NCBI RefSeq assembly: GCF_000425105.1
Contig: NZ_AULD01000006.1
Coordinates: forward strand, 434,001 to 498,000
Length of the DNA stretch: 64,000 nucleotides
Origin: Agrococcus lahaulensis DSM 17612
Lineage (GTDB): Bacteria; Actinomycetota; Actinomycetes; Actinomycetales; Microbacteriaceae
Direction of reading: 5' to 3'
Shown here: one piece after another, positions 56,203 to 64,000 of the stretch
Position numbering within the stretch: position 1 is the stretch's first letter
How the letters are laid out: each line of letters begins with the position of its first letter
Made by a program: the position numbers and the translations under genes
The notes under the pieces: model-generated
Database searches by the model: none
The model's input: only the letters and a program-made list of their open reading frames with translations
Told to the model about the DNA's origin: nothing

Positions 56203-56673
56203 ATGACCCACCTCCAGCCCGGCATGTCCGCACCCGACTTCACCCTCCCCGACCAGGACGGCTCGAGCGTCTCGCTCGCCGACCTCCGCGGGCAGAAGGT
56301 GATCGTCTACTTCTACCCCGAGGCGCTCACCGTCGCGTGCAAGCAGCAGGCGTGCGACTTCCGCGACGCGCTCCCCGACCTCGGCGAGCACGGCTACGCG
56401 GTCGTCGGCATCTCGAAGGACCCGATCGAGAAGCTCGCGAGGGCGCGCGACAAGGACGGCATCACGTTCCCGCTGCTGAGCGACGAGAGCCTCGAGGTGC
56501 ACCGCGCGTGGGGCACGTTCGGCGAGAAGAACAGCTACGGCCGCATCGTGGAGGGCGTGCGCCGCTCGACCTTCGTGCTCGACGAGGACGGCGTCATCAC
56601 GCACGCGTTCTACAACACGAAGGCCAAGGGCCACCTCGACATGCTCGACAAGCGGCTCGCCTTCCGCGGGTGA
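56203..56673 (+). CDS. bcp: Thioredoxin-dependent peroxiredoxin (BCP/PrxQ type)
   Basis: A 156-residue thiol peroxidase that removes peroxides with thioredoxin. The active-site pattern PxxxTxxC is kept as YPEALTVACKQQACDF, with a second Cys five residues after the peroxidatic one, as in resolving PrxQ proteins. The usual KASTPGCT text is changed to EALTVACK, which is less common but keeps the key residues. The ATG at 56203 is preferred on spacing to GGATGG; another at 56194 is in frame. Confidence 0.9.
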   Translation: MTHLQPGMSAPDFTLPDQDGSSVSLADLRGQKVIVYFYPEALTVACKQQACDFRDALPDLGEHGYAVVGISKDPIEKLARARDKDGITFPLLSDESLEVHRAWGTFGEKNSYGRIVEGVRRSTFVLDEDGVITHAFYNTKAKGHLDMLDKRLAFRG

Positions 56674-56682
56674 GCTGCCGGC

Positions 56683-57081
56683 TCACTCCTCGCGGCGCAG
56701 CCACCCCGTCACGCTCGCCCGCAGTGCGGGGATGAAGATCGCGGCCGAGAGCCCGGCGAGGATGAGCGCGAGCCACACCGGGCCCTCGCCGCCGTCGAAG
56801 GTGCCGAGGGCCACGCCGAGCTGCAGCACCGACCACACGACGGCCGCCGCGCGCGACCACGCGCGGCCGTCGAGCATCGCCTTGCCGGCGAGCGCGAGGA
56901 AGAGCGCCGCACCCGCCGCGAGCACGGCGAGGAACAGGCCGCCGGCGATGTGCTCGGCCGCGCTCCCGAGCGCCCCGATCGCGAGCCAGACGGCCAGCGC
57001 GATCATGCCGAGACCCTCGACGAGCAGCAGGATCCCGACCGTCGTCGCGGTCTTCGGGCGCACCCTCGCGTCATCGCTCAC
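56683..57081 (-). CDS. Hypothetical four-helix membrane protein
   Basis: A 132-residue protein with four membrane helices (TVGILLLVEGLGMIALAVWL, IAGGLFLAVLAAGAALFLAL, AAVVWSVLQLGVALGTF, VWLALILAGLSAAIFIPAL). The GTG at 57079-57081 gives the natural start before the first helix; the frame continues upstream into the whiB promoter. No family is recognised with confidence. It is divergent from the whiB gene. Confidence 0.65.
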   Translation of the reverse strand: MSDDARVRPKTATTVGILLLVEGLGMIALAVWLAIGALGSAAEHIAGGLFLAVLAAGAALFLALAGKAMLDGRAWSRAAAVVWSVLQLGVALGTFDGGEGPVWLALILAGLSAAIFIPALRASVTGWLRREE

Positions 57082-57219
57082 AGCAGAAAACCCTTGCCTC
57101 TCCGGAGTGCCTGTGGAAGCATGGAACGTCGGGCGGCAGTGCTGCAGCGCCCAAAGACTTCTGCGCTGCGGCTGTTCCGCGAGCGCGCTCTCCCCCTCCA
57201 ATGTACAAGGAGCACATGT

Positions 57220-57468
57220 ATGGACTGGCGTGATGACGCTGCCTGCCTGACGGTAGACCCCGAGCTGTTCTTCCCGGTGGGCAACACCGGCCCCGCGCTC
57301 GAGCAGATCGAGAAGGCGAAGGCGGTCTGCGCGACGTGCCCGGTCACCGAGATGTGCCTGCAGTACGCCCTCGAGACGAGCCAGGACTCCGGCGTGTGGG
57401 GCGGCCTCTCCGAGGACGAGCGCCGCGCGCTCAAGCGCCGCGCCGCGCGCGCCCGCCGCGCCGGCTGA
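57220..57468 (+). CDS. whiB1: WhiB1-like [4Fe-4S] transcription factor
   Basis: An 82-residue WhiB protein: MDWRDDAACLTVDPELFFPV, four cysteines (C9, C37, C40, C46 in AVCATCPVTEMC), the turn GVWGGLSEDERR, and a basic tail KRRAARARR. The text matches mycobacterial WhiB1 closely. AAGGAG precedes the ATG. The neighbouring pdtaS-like gene repeats the M. tuberculosis whiB1-pdtaS arrangement. WhiB1 is essential in mycobacteria and senses NO through its cluster. Confidence 0.93.
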   Translation: MDWRDDAACLTVDPELFFPVGNTGPALEQIEKAKAVCATCPVTEMCLQYALETSQDSGVWGGLSEDERRALKRRAARARRAG

Positions 57469-57486
57469 CGCAGCAGCAGCATCGAG

Positions 57487-57514
57487 AGCGGGGTCGTCTG
57501 AGGACGGCCCCGCT
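57487..57514. terminator. Terminator between whiB1 and pdtaS
   Basis: A 12-bp stem with one mismatch (AGCGGGGTCGTC against GACGGCCCCGCT), loop TGAG, followed by TTCTTGT on the + strand. It serves whiB1 and perhaps the convergent kinase gene. Confidence 0.7.
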
Positions 57515-57537
57515 TCTTGTGGGCGGATGCCTTGGGC

Positions 57538-59046
57538 TCAGTCCTCGTCGGGCTCGCGGATGTAGGCGAGCGGCACCCGCACCGTCACCTCGGTGCCCTC
57601 GACCGCGCGGGCTCCCCAGTCGATCGTGCCGGAGAGCTCCCCGGTGACGAGCGTCTTCACGATCTGCGTGCCGAGCCCGGAGCCGACGCGCCCCGCGGGC
57701 AGCCCCACCCCGTTGTCGCACACCTGCACGGTGAGCCAGCCGGCCTCGCGCCGCGCGGTGATCCGCACGAGCCCGTCCTGCTTGCCCGAGAGGCCGTGCT
57801 CGACGGCGTTCGTCACGAGCTCCGTGAGCGCGAGCGCGAGCGGCGTCGCGTAGCCGCTCGGCAGCACGCCGAACGATCCGATGCGCTCGGTGCGCACTCG
57901 CGCCGCGTGCAGCGACGCGAGCTCGCTCGTGAGCTTCATCGCGCGATCGAAGACGGCGTCGAAGTCGACCGACTGGCTCAGCCCCTCCGACAGCGTGTCG
58001 TGCACGACCGCGATCGACGAGACGCGGCGCTCCGCGTCCTGCAGCGAGGTGCGCGCCTCGTCGCTCTTCGTGCGGCGCGACTGGATGCGCAGGAGGGCAG
58101 CGACGGTCTGCAGGTTGTTCTTCACGCGGTGGTGGATCTCGCGGATCGTCGCGTCCTTCGTGATGAGCGTCTGCTCCTGCACGCGGAGGTCGGTCACGTC
58201 GCGCACGAGCACGATCGCGCCGAGCCGCTGGGAACCCGCGCGCAGCGGCACGGCGCGGAGCGAGAGCGTCACGTGCCGCGTCTCGATGTCGGTGCGCCAC
58301 GGCGCGCGGCCGGTGACGACGAGCGGCAGCGCCTCGTCGACCTCGTGGGAGTCGTCGAGCAGCTCGGTCGTGATCTCGGCGAGCGACTCGCCCTCGAGCT
58401 CGCCGTCGAAGCCGAGCCGGGTGAACGCCGAGAGCGCGTTCGGGCTCGCGAACGTGACCACGCCCGCTTGATCGAGGCGCATGAGGCCGTCGGATGCGCG
58501 CACGGCACCGCGCCTGGGCTCGGTGGGCGCGGCCTGGTCGGGGAAGTCGGCGCCCGCGATCATCCGGAAGAGCTCGTCGGCGCACTCCTTGAAGGTGCGC
58601 TCGAGCCGGCCGGCGCTGCGCGTATCGGCGTAGTTCGAGTGCCGGGTGATGACGGCGAGCGGGCGTTCGACCACGCGGGTCGAGGGCTCGAGCTCGCGGC
58701 GCCGGACCGGGATGGCGCGCACCTTGGCGTCGCCCTCGGCGCCCCACACGGGCGAGTCGCCCGTGAGCGCGACGCCCTCCTCGAACGCGCGCGACACCTG
58801 CTCGCGCCACGAGTTCCGCACCGGCTGCCCCACGATGTCGCGGTAGAAGAGCGTCGCGGCGCCCGCGGGGCGCGCGTGCTGCGCGGCGATGAAGCCGTCG
58901 TCGTCACCGGTCGGCAGCCACAGCACGATGTCGCCGATCGCGAGATCGGCGAGCAGCTGGAAGTCGGAGACGAGCCGGTGCAGCCAGCGCAGATCGTCGT
59001 CGCTGACGGTCCCGTACCGCTGGGCGATCGACGTGAGGCTCGTCAC
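57538..59046 (-). CDS. pdtaS: PdtaS-like sensor histidine kinase (HisKA_2)
   Basis: A 502-residue cytosolic kinase. The N-terminal GAF-like domain (residues about 15-150) and a PAS domain (about 180-290) are followed by HisKA_2 with the phospho-acceptor H305 in IREIHHRVKNNLQ and an HATPase_c domain (ELVTNAVEHGLSG, CDNGVGLP, GLGTQIVKTLV). The length and layout match mycobacterial PdtaS, whose partner PdtaR is an ANTAR RNA-binding antiterminator. No PdtaR gene is in the window. Confidence 0.9.
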   Translation of the reverse strand: MTSLTSIAQRYGTVSDDDLRWLHRLVSDFQLLADLAIGDIVLWLPTGDDDGFIAAQHARPAGAATLFYRDIVGQPVRNSWREQVSRAFEEGVALTGDSPVWGAEGDAKVRAIPVRRRELEPSTRVVERPLAVITRHSNYADTRSAGRLERTFKECADELFRMIAGADFPDQAAPTEPRRGAVRASDGLMRLDQAGVVTFASPNALSAFTRLGFDGELEGESLAEITTELLDDSHEVDEALPLVVTGRAPWRTDIETRHVTLSLRAVPLRAGSQRLGAIVLVRDVTDLRVQEQTLITKDATIREIHHRVKNNLQTVAALLRIQSRRTKSDEARTSLQDAERRVSSIAVVHDTLSEGLSQSVDFDAVFDRAMKLTSELASLHAARVRTERIGSFGVLPSGYATPLALALTELVTNAVEHGLSGKQDGLVRITARREAGWLTVQVCDNGVGLPAGRVGSGLGTQIVKTLVTGELSGTIDWGARAVEGTEVTVRVPLAYIREPDED

Positions 59047-59050
59047 CCGA

Positions 59051-60304
59051 TCAGCGTAGCGCGGCGCTCCACGCGCGCCGGGGCCGCTCGGCCGCGCGCA
59101 GCGACGCGCGGCTCGGCTGCGCCGGCTGCGGCTGGAGCGCGAGCGCGAGCTCCTGCACGCGCCGCCGCAGCCGTGAGCGGCCCGCGACGTCGACGAGCGG
59201 CCGCCCCTCGAGCAGCGCCGCGTCGGCCGCCCGGCCGTCGAAGGGCCAGCACGCCGCGGGGCTCACCTGCGCGAGCCGACGCAGCGTCTCCTGCACCGCC
59301 CGCTCCGGTGCGACGCCGATCGCCGACGGCCGCACCTTGTTGACGACCACGCGCGTGCGTGCGCTCGGCGCGACGGCTCGCAGCTCCGGCAGCGCCCGCA
59401 CGAGTCGCGCGATCCCGACCGCGTCGCCGCCCGCGACGACCACGACCTCATCGGCCGCCTCGAGCGCGGCGAGCGTCGCCGCGTGCCGCCGCGGCGCGAA
59501 CATGTCGCTCGAGATCTCCTCGTCCTGCTCGAGGCTCGCGGCGACGTCGACGACCGTCGCCTCGGCCCAGTCGCGGCAGCGCTCGAGCACCTCCGCGACG
59601 CGGTCGGCGCCGAGCTCGGGCCAGCGGCTCGCGCGCCCGATGCCCGTGAGCACCCGCAGCACGCCGCCCATCGTGGGGACCTGCTGCGCGATGCGGTCGA
59701 GCTCGTCGACCGTGAGGCTGCCCGCGCGGGCGAGCCGCGCGGCCGCCGCGAAGCCGGGCGACTCGTCGAGCAGCCCGAGCGCCGGCGCGATCGAGGCGCT
59801 CGTCGTGTCGGCGTCGACGAGCGCCGCCTTGCGGCCGAGGAGCGCGAGCTCGGCCGCGAGCGCGATCGCCGTCGTCGTGCGGCCCGGCGCTCCCGCCGGC
59901 CCCCAGACCGTGATCACCCGCCCGCGGGAGCGCGAGCGTGCGGGAGGCGACGCGCTCGACGGGGCCGCGGCAGCCTCGACGGCCGCGAACCCGTCGGCCC
60001 ACGCGACGGCGTCGAGCCCGAGCGTGTGCGCCCTCGCCCGCTCGGCGGCGTCGTCGGCGAGCGCGATGAGGCGGAGCCCGCGCGCATCGCATGCGTCGAC
60101 GAGGGCGCGGCTCGCGTGGTGCTCGTCGGCGACGACGACCACGAGGTCGATCTCGGGCTCAGCGTCGGCAGGTCGAACGGCGAGCCGATCGACGAGGTCG
60201 GCGGCGGTCGCGGCGCGGATGGCCACGCGGTGGCCGTGACGCGCCGCCTCGCGCACGATCGCGTCCTCGCGCTCGAGCGGCGCGGAGACCGCGAGGACGC
60301 TCAC
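59051..60304 (-). CDS. MinD/ParA-like P-loop ATPase (CpaE-type), deviant Walker A
   Basis: A 417-residue protein. After an N-terminal receiver-like half (residues 1-115) comes a MinD-like domain with GPAGAPGRTTT at 135-145, where the Walker A lysine (GKT) is replaced by R142; VDADTTSASIAPALGLLDE is the switch region. The C-terminal 50 residues are basic (RSRLRRRVQELAL). It overlaps the SAF-domain gene by four bases (GTGA), as in Flp-pilus-like CpaB-CpaE pairs, but no pilin or CpaF gene is nearby. The ATP-binding ability is uncertain. Confidence 0.75.
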   Translation of the reverse strand: MSVLAVSAPLEREDAIVREAARHGHRVAIRAATAADLVDRLAVRPADAEPEIDLVVVVADEHHASRALVDACDARGLRLIALADDAAERARAHTLGLDAVAWADGFAAVEAAAAPSSASPPARSRSRGRVITVWGPAGAPGRTTTAIALAAELALLGRKAALVDADTTSASIAPALGLLDESPGFAAAARLARAGSLTVDELDRIAQQVPTMGGVLRVLTGIGRASRWPELGADRVAEVLERCRDWAEATVVDVAASLEQDEEISSDMFAPRRHAATLAALEAADEVVVVAGGDAVGIARLVRALPELRAVAPSARTRVVVNKVRPSAIGVAPERAVQETLRRLAQVSPAACWPFDGRAADAALLEGRPLVDVAGRSRLRRRVQELALALQPQPAQPSRASLRAAERPRRAWSAALR

Positions 60305-60912
60305 GGCGCCGCCTCGACCGGCTGCGCGAGGGGGACGACGCTGAGCGCGTGCTCATCCGCGATCGCCTCGAGCAGCGCCGCGGTGGCGTCGCTCGGCACG
60401 AGCAGCTCGAGCTGCGTCCCCGCCGAGGCGAGGATCCCGTCGTCCTCGACGACGCCGACGACGATCGCCTCGTCGACGAGCACCGCGGGCGCCTCGAAGC
60501 CGTCGTCGGCCGGCGCCGCCGCCCACACATCGACGAGCGCGCCGGCGCGCACCGCCGTCGGGAGGGCGCCGTCGAGCTCGACCACGACGGCCGATCGCGA
60601 CCCGGAGTCGGCGCCGCCCACGGCGCGCACGGGCAGCACCTCGCCCTCGCCGACCGTCGAGGCGACGACCATGCCGATCGGCTCGGCGCTCGAGTCGAGG
60701 TAGCGATCGAGCGACCGCGGGAGCCGCACGTCGACCGGTGCGACGTCGCCCGCCGCGATCGTCTCGCCCGGCAGGAGCGTGCGCGTCGCCGCCCACGCGC
60801 GGTCGCTCCTCGCCGACTGCTGCACCACGAGCCAGACGCCCGCGAGCGAGGCGAGCACGAGGGCGACACCGATCACGAGCCTCGGATCCATCCACGTGCG
60901 GCGAGCGGACAC
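60301..60912 (-). CDS. SAF-domain membrane protein (CpaB/RcpC-like)
   Basis: A 203-residue protein with one N-terminal membrane helix (RLVIGVALVLASLAGVWLVV) and a SAF domain (TRTLLPGETIAAGDVAPVDV, GMVVASTVGEGEVLPVRAV), followed by an RcpC-like tail (LPTAVRAGALVDVWAAAP). Such proteins stabilise the outer part of Flp-type pilus machines in other bacteria. The GTG at 60910-60912 has GGGGAGG upstream. It is coupled to the MinD-like gene. Confidence 0.8.
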   Translation of the reverse strand: MSARRTWMDPRLVIGVALVLASLAGVWLVVQQSARSDRAWAATRTLLPGETIAAGDVAPVDVRLPRSLDRYLDSSAEPIGMVVASTVGEGEVLPVRAVGGADSGSRSAVVVELDGALPTAVRAGALVDVWAAAPADDGFEAPAVLVDEAIVVGVVEDDGILASAGTQLELLVPSDATAALLEAIADEHALSVVPLAQPVEAAP

Positions 60913-61021
60913 GGCGTCCTCCCCTCTCGGATCGCTCGAGCGTCGCAGACCCGCGCGCGGCTTCGCTGAAGTTCTCCACAGGCTCGCCGCGCTTCCACCC
61001 GGACTGGCCCACAATGGGGCC

Positions 61022-61270
61022 ATGTCGATCCCACCGCGGCGATTCCTCGCCGTCGCCGATGTCGCCGAGGTGCTCGGCACCTCGCCGACCGCGGTCGTCG
61101 AGCTGCTCGAGGCCGGCGACCTCGTCGGCGTGCGCGTGCGCGGGGCGTGGCGCATCGCCGACGACGAGGTGCAGGCGTGGATCGACCGCGAGCTCGAGCT
61201 CGAGCGCCGCCGCGGGCTGTGGCGACAGGCCCAGTCGGCGAGCGTCGCCGACCTCTTCGGCCAGCACTAG
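61022..61270 (+). CDS. Small excisionase-like helix-turn-helix protein
   Basis: An 82-residue protein with a MerR/excisionase-type winged helix (LAVADVAEVLGTSPTAVVEL, VGVRVRGAWRIADDEVQAWI) and a short helical tail (LELERRRGLWRQAQSA). It is divergent from the SAF gene. In Micrococcales such small HTH proteins often stand next to this locus, so a housekeeping role rather than phage excision is likely (inference). Confidence 0.8.
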   Translation: MSIPPRRFLAVADVAEVLGTSPTAVVELLEAGDLVGVRVRGAWRIADDEVQAWIDRELELERRRGLWRQAQSASVADLFGQH

Positions 61271-61280
61271 GCGAGTCCCG

Positions 61281-61853
61281 TCAGGGCAGCCGCACCCAGT
61301 CGAAGGCGGTGAACGGCACGAGCCGCCACGCGCGCACGCTCGAGCGGCGCGGCCGCTCCCCCGGCTCGTGCACCGCGAGGTCGAGGTGGTCGCGGCCGAC
61401 GCGGTCGATCGTGCCCGCGACGGGCGCGCTGCCCTCGAGGATGACGGTCGCGCGGCGCCGGGCGAGGTCCCGCAGCGCGAACCCGAAGCTCAGCCGCGCC
61501 TGCAGGTCGCCGGGCTCGCGCGCCGCTCGCGCGGACGCGACCGCGCCGTCGTGATCGAGCTCGATCCCGACGATCGCGTGCAGCGGCACGATCGCGCCGC
61601 TCTCGGCGGGCGCACCCTCGAGCACGAGGCCGTTGAGCCAGTCGCGGCCGAGCGCCATGCGTCGCAGCCGCAGCCGGCCGCCCGCGCGGAGCGCGAGGTC
61701 GAGCGTGCGCGGAGCGGCCGCGATGCGGTCGCGCAGCTCGAGCCGGCCGATGCGGAAGCGCTCCTCCTCCGCCTCGAGGTCGCGCCGCTCGGCGCCCAGC
61801 TCCGCCTCGAGCTGGCTCTCGAGATCGTCGAAGAGGTCCTCGAACCGCACCTG
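61281..61853 (-). CDS. Hypothetical cytosolic protein
   Basis: A 190-residue protein starting VRFEDLFDDLESQLEAEL, then an acidic coiled stretch (RRDLEAEEERFRIGRLELRD), basic strands (LRLRRMALGRDWLNGLVLEG) and a late VPFTAFDWVRLP. The GTG at 61853 is chosen because similar proteins begin at this segment; an in-frame ATG upstream is possible. No function is known. It faces the HTH gene convergently. Confidence 0.65.
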   Translation of the reverse strand, partial: QVRFEDLFDDLESQLEAELGAERRDLEAEEERFRIGRLELRDRIAAAPRTLDLALRAGGRLRLRRMALGRDWLNGLVLEGAPAESGAIVPLHAIVGIELDHDGAVASARAAREPGDLQARLSFGFALRDLARRRATVILEGSAPVAGTIDRVGRDHLDLAVHEPGERPRRSSVRAWRLVPFTAFDWVRLP

Positions 61854-62008
61854 GCGAAGGTAACCACCACGGCACCGCATGCGCACCGCGTTCTCCACAG
61901 GGCAGAAGTCCCCATCACGCGCAGAACGCCGTTACGGCTATCTTCGCCCCCACGACGGTGCCAGCTCGGGCCGCCGCTGGGGGACGGCGGATGCGAGGGG
62001 GGCGGCGC

Positions 62009-62422
62009 GTGGAGATCCACAGACGACGGATGACGTCGGTCGACGCGGAGGAGTTCTTCGACTTCCAGCCGTGCTCGTCGGCCGAGCTGCCCGACCCGGT
62101 GCCGCTGCTCGAGAACCTCACCGCGCGCGTCGTCGAGATCCTGCTGGGCGTGCGCGACGTGCAGCAGATCGCGCGCTGGGTGACCGAGTCGACCTACGAC
62201 CAGCTGACCGAACGGGCGCTCGCGGCGCGCCGCCGCCGCGGCCGGCAGCTCTCGCGCACTGTGCCCGGGTTCGAGGTCAGCAGCGTGCGGGCGTGCCATC
62301 CGGCCGACGGCGTGGTCGAGGGCGCCGCGGTCGTGCGCTCGGCCGGTCGCACGCGCGCCGTGGCGATCCGGCTCGAGGGCCTCGACGGCAAGTGGCGCGC
62401 CACGTCCGTCAACGTGCTCTGA
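62009..62422 (+). CDS. Rv3235-like small protein
   Basis: A 137-residue protein with a basic start (VEIHRRRMTSVD), LPDPVPLLENLTARVVEILL, GVRDVQQIARWVTESTYDQL and a C-terminal beta region (AVAIRLEGLDGKWRATSVNV). This matches the actinobacterial Rv3235 family. The GTG at 62009 follows a GAGGGGGG run at good spacing; the ATG at 62030 is the alternative. The function is unknown, though the family sits near whiB1 and pdtaS in mycobacteria too. Confidence 0.75.
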   Translation: MEIHRRRMTSVDAEEFFDFQPCSSAELPDPVPLLENLTARVVEILLGVRDVQQIARWVTESTYDQLTERALAARRRRGRQLSRTVPGFEVSSVRACHPADGVVEGAAVVRSAGRTRAVAIRLEGLDGKWRATSVNVL

Positions 62423-62428
62423 TGCGCG

Positions 62429-62740
62429 TCAGGCGCCCGCGCGGCCGGAGTCCCCCTGCGGCGGACCCAGGTCGGCGGCGCGGTCCTGCTCGGCGTCGCC
62501 TCCCGATCGCTCCTCGGGTCGCGGCTCGGCGCCCGCGAGCTCGGCATCGCGCGCCGCGAGCTCCGCCTCGATGCGCTCCTTCGCCTCGGCGCGGTTGTTG
62601 ATGCGCCGCACGCGGCGGTTGAAGTCGAACAGCAGCAGGATGATGACCAGGCCGACGAGCGCGGTCGCCGTGAAGCCGATCCAGCCCGGCGTGACCTGAT
62701 TGGGGTCGAAGCCGAGCTCGTCGGGTGTGCGCAGCAGCAT
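62429..62740 (-). CDS. Small single-pass membrane protein
   Basis: A 103-residue protein with one membrane helix (WIGFTATALVGLVIILLLFDF) and a charged cytosolic tail (RRVRRINNRAEAKERIEAEL, then acidic and Glu/Asp-rich). Its ATG shares one base with the mca stop (TGATG). No family is recognised. Confidence 0.65.
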   Translation of the reverse strand: MLLRTPDELGFDPNQVTPGWIGFTATALVGLVIILLLFDFNRRVRRINNRAEAKERIEAELAARDAELAGAEPRPEERSGGDAEQDRAADLGPPQGDSGRAGA

Positions 62741-63594
62741 CAGTCCTCCTCGACGCCCGCGAACAGGTCGTCCTCATCGTCCGCCGCGGCGATGCGCGAT
62801 CGCACCAGCTGGTAGTCGTCGGTCGGCCACGTCGAGCGCAGCAGCTCGTTGGGCCAGAAGAAGAAGCGCGACTCGGGGTCGACCTGGCTCGCGTGGGCCC
62901 GGAGCGCGACGTCGCGCGCCTCGAGGTGGTCGGCCACGTGCACGCGGGTCGTCATGGTGGCGGGGCGCTCCGCGAGCCGGGCGGCCCACTCGCGCACCAT
63001 CGGCAGCCGCTCGTCATCGGGCGTCGCCGCCTCGAGCGCGGCGAGGAGCGCCTGCAGCCGCACGCCCGTCATCGAGCGGTCGAAGTAGACCTTCTGCACC
63101 TCCCACGGCTCGCCGAGCTCCGGCATCCCCTCGGCCGCGTGCTCGACCGCCCACATCGTCACCTCGTGGCAGCGGATGTGGTCGGGGTGCGGGTAGCCGC
63201 CGGTCTCGTCGTAGGTGACGACGACCTGGGGCTTGAGGCGACGGATGAGTCGCACGAGCGGGCGGCCGGAGACCTCGACCGGGATGGTCGCGAACGAGAG
63301 CGCGCGCAGCGGCTCCCCCTCGTCGGGCAGCCCCGAGTCGACGTAGCCGAGCCAGACGTGGTCGATGCCGAGCGCCTCCTGCGCCGCGCGCATCTCGAGG
63401 CGGCGGAGGCCCGCCATGTCTCGCGCCGCGCGAGCGCGATCCTCGAAGCGCTCGTTGAGCACGCTCCCGCTCTCGCCGCCCGTGCACGACACGACCGTCA
63501 CCTCGGCGCCCTCCGCGGCGTACCGGGCGAGCGTGGCCGCGCCCTTGCTCGACTCGTCGTCAGGGTGCGCGTGCACCGCGAGCAGCCGTCGCAC
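62740..63594 (-). CDS. mca: Mycothiol S-conjugate amidase
   Basis: A 284-residue zinc hydrolase of the LmbE/PIG-L family. Zinc ligands are H10, D12 and D13 in VHAHPDDES and the later His of GYPHPDH; TGGESGSVL follows. Mca cleaves mycothiol conjugates during detoxification; mycothiol is made only by actinobacteria. The GTG start has GGGAGAGG upstream. The neighbouring DUF4307 gene repeats the usual mca-DUF4307-greA order. Confidence 0.92.
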   Translation of the reverse strand: MRRLLAVHAHPDDESSKGAATLARYAAEGAEVTVVSCTGGESGSVLNERFEDRARAARDMAGLRRLEMRAAQEALGIDHVWLGYVDSGLPDEGEPLRALSFATIPVEVSGRPLVRLIRRLKPQVVVTYDETGGYPHPDHIRCHEVTMWAVEHAAEGMPELGEPWEVQKVYFDRSMTGVRLQALLAALEAATPDDERLPMVREWAARLAERPATMTTRVHVADHLEARDVALRAHASQVDPESRFFFWPNELLRSTWPTDDYQLVRSRIAAADDEDDLFAGVEED

Positions 63595-63688
63595 GGCCTC
63601 TCCCTTCCCCACAGCCCACAGCCCCGCGGCGCCGATCGGCGCGACGAGTAGGCTGGATCCACCGTCCATCCTCCCACGACAGGCCCCG

Positions 63689-64000
63689 ATGACCCATCTC
63701 GAAGCGCGCTACGGGCGCACGCGCGCCTGGTCGCGCCGCGAGCGGCTGCTCGGCATCGTCGCGGGGCTCGCGGTGCTGCTCACCGCGACGCTGTGGGTGT
63801 GGTGGGTGGGCACCGACCCCTCCCGCACGGTGCTGCAGACGCGAGACATCGGCTTCGAGATCGCCGACGACTCGACGATCGAGGTGATCTTCGAGGTGAC
63901 GGTCGAGCCGGGCACCCCGGTGTCGTGCGCGGTCGAGGCGCTCAACAGCTCCTACACGATCGTGGGGTGGCGGGAGATCGACCTGCCGGCCGCCGAGGCC
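63689..64000 (+). CDS. DUF4307 membrane protein (partial, cut by window end)
   Basis: 104 codons from the ATG at 63689 without a stop. It starts MTHLEARYGRT, with one membrane helix (LLGIVAGLAVLLTATLWVWW) and an extracytoplasmic domain (SRTVLQTRDIGFEIADDS, GTPVSCAVEALNSSY). This matches DUF4307, which in actinobacteria lies between mca and greA. The end is outside the window. Confidence 0.9.
   Translation, partial: MTHLEARYGRTRAWSRRERLLGIVAGLAVLLTATLWVWWVGTDPSRTVLQTRDIGFEIADDSTIEVIFEVTVEPGTPVSCAVEALNSSYTIVGWREIDLPAAEA

Noticed and set aside
56203-56673. A peroxiredoxin with a lost active site
   Set aside because: Although EALTVACK looks odd, the PxxxTxxC pattern and the resolving Cys are present.

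Overview
The window is dense, very GC-rich bacterial DNA. Codons end almost always in G or C, GTG starts are common, and many genes overlap by one base (TGATG) or four bases (ATGA/GTGA). It carries a WhiB regulator beside a PdtaS-type kinase, a mycothiol S-conjugate amidase (Mca), a DUF4307 protein and SAF-domain genes. This points to an actinobacterium, most likely Micrococcales/Microbacteriaceae (Agrococcus-like). The genus is inference; no search was run.

Layout. (1) 1-1848: start of a cytochrome P450, divergent from a LysR regulator coupled to a stand-alone HtaA-domain protein. (2) 1913-12042: a catabolic island for homoprotocatechuate (3,4-dihydroxyphenylacetate). It has an MHS-family symporter, an FAH-RraA fusion, a GntR/FCD regulator with a perfect 12-bp operator, hpaE, hpaD, hpaH, hpaI and a large single-component FAD hydroxylase. 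HpaBC and HpaF are absent. (3) 12128-16732: a hydrolase/TetR pair with an operator, a BrkB-type membrane protein, DUF1304 and DoxX proteins, and a cysteine-synthase-like enzyme. (4) 16786-24236: tRNA-Gln, a membrane protein, a thioredoxin-reductase-like protein, gltX, a PadR gene convergent with a membrane protein, then leuB-ilvE-FAH hydrolase. (5) 24408-34338: DUF6458, a GAF histidine kinase, a hydrolase, a DHA2 drug exporter with its TetR regulator and operator, serA, small membrane proteins, DUF2332 and a Rieske oxidoreductase. (6) 34533-39615: the ilvD-ilvB-ilvN-ilvC operon. With leuB, ilvE and serA this gives much of branched-chain and serine biosynthesis. (7) 39701-47970: a TIM-barrel protein, an acyl-CoA ligase and a coupled TetR-MMPL-YhgE operon with tandem operators. 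The MMPL protein carries a degenerate ABC-ATPase-like tail. (8) 48003-52138: a DUF222/HNH protein, a small membrane protein, a PfkB kinase and an aminotransferase.

(9) 52187-56056 is a decayed 3.8-kb genetic element inserted at the 3' end of tRNA-Lys(CTT). It is bounded by an exact 35-bp duplication of the tRNA 3' end. It holds an ISL3 transposase remnant, an unknown membrane protein and an IS3-family element with a broken orfB. No integrase remains. Its end regions share an imperfect inverted 24-bp motif and a 12-bp motif that forms a perfect 27-bp palindrome on the left. (10) 56203-64000: a BCP peroxiredoxin, whiB1-like and pdtaS-like genes, a SAF/MinD-like pair, a small helix-turn-helix protein, an Rv3235-like protein, mca and a DUF4307 gene cut by the window end.

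Most genes are ordinary chromosomal genes. The most unusual items are the aromatic cluster with its fusion enzyme and hydroxylase, the MMPL-ABC-like fusion, and the structured ends of the tRNA-Lys element.
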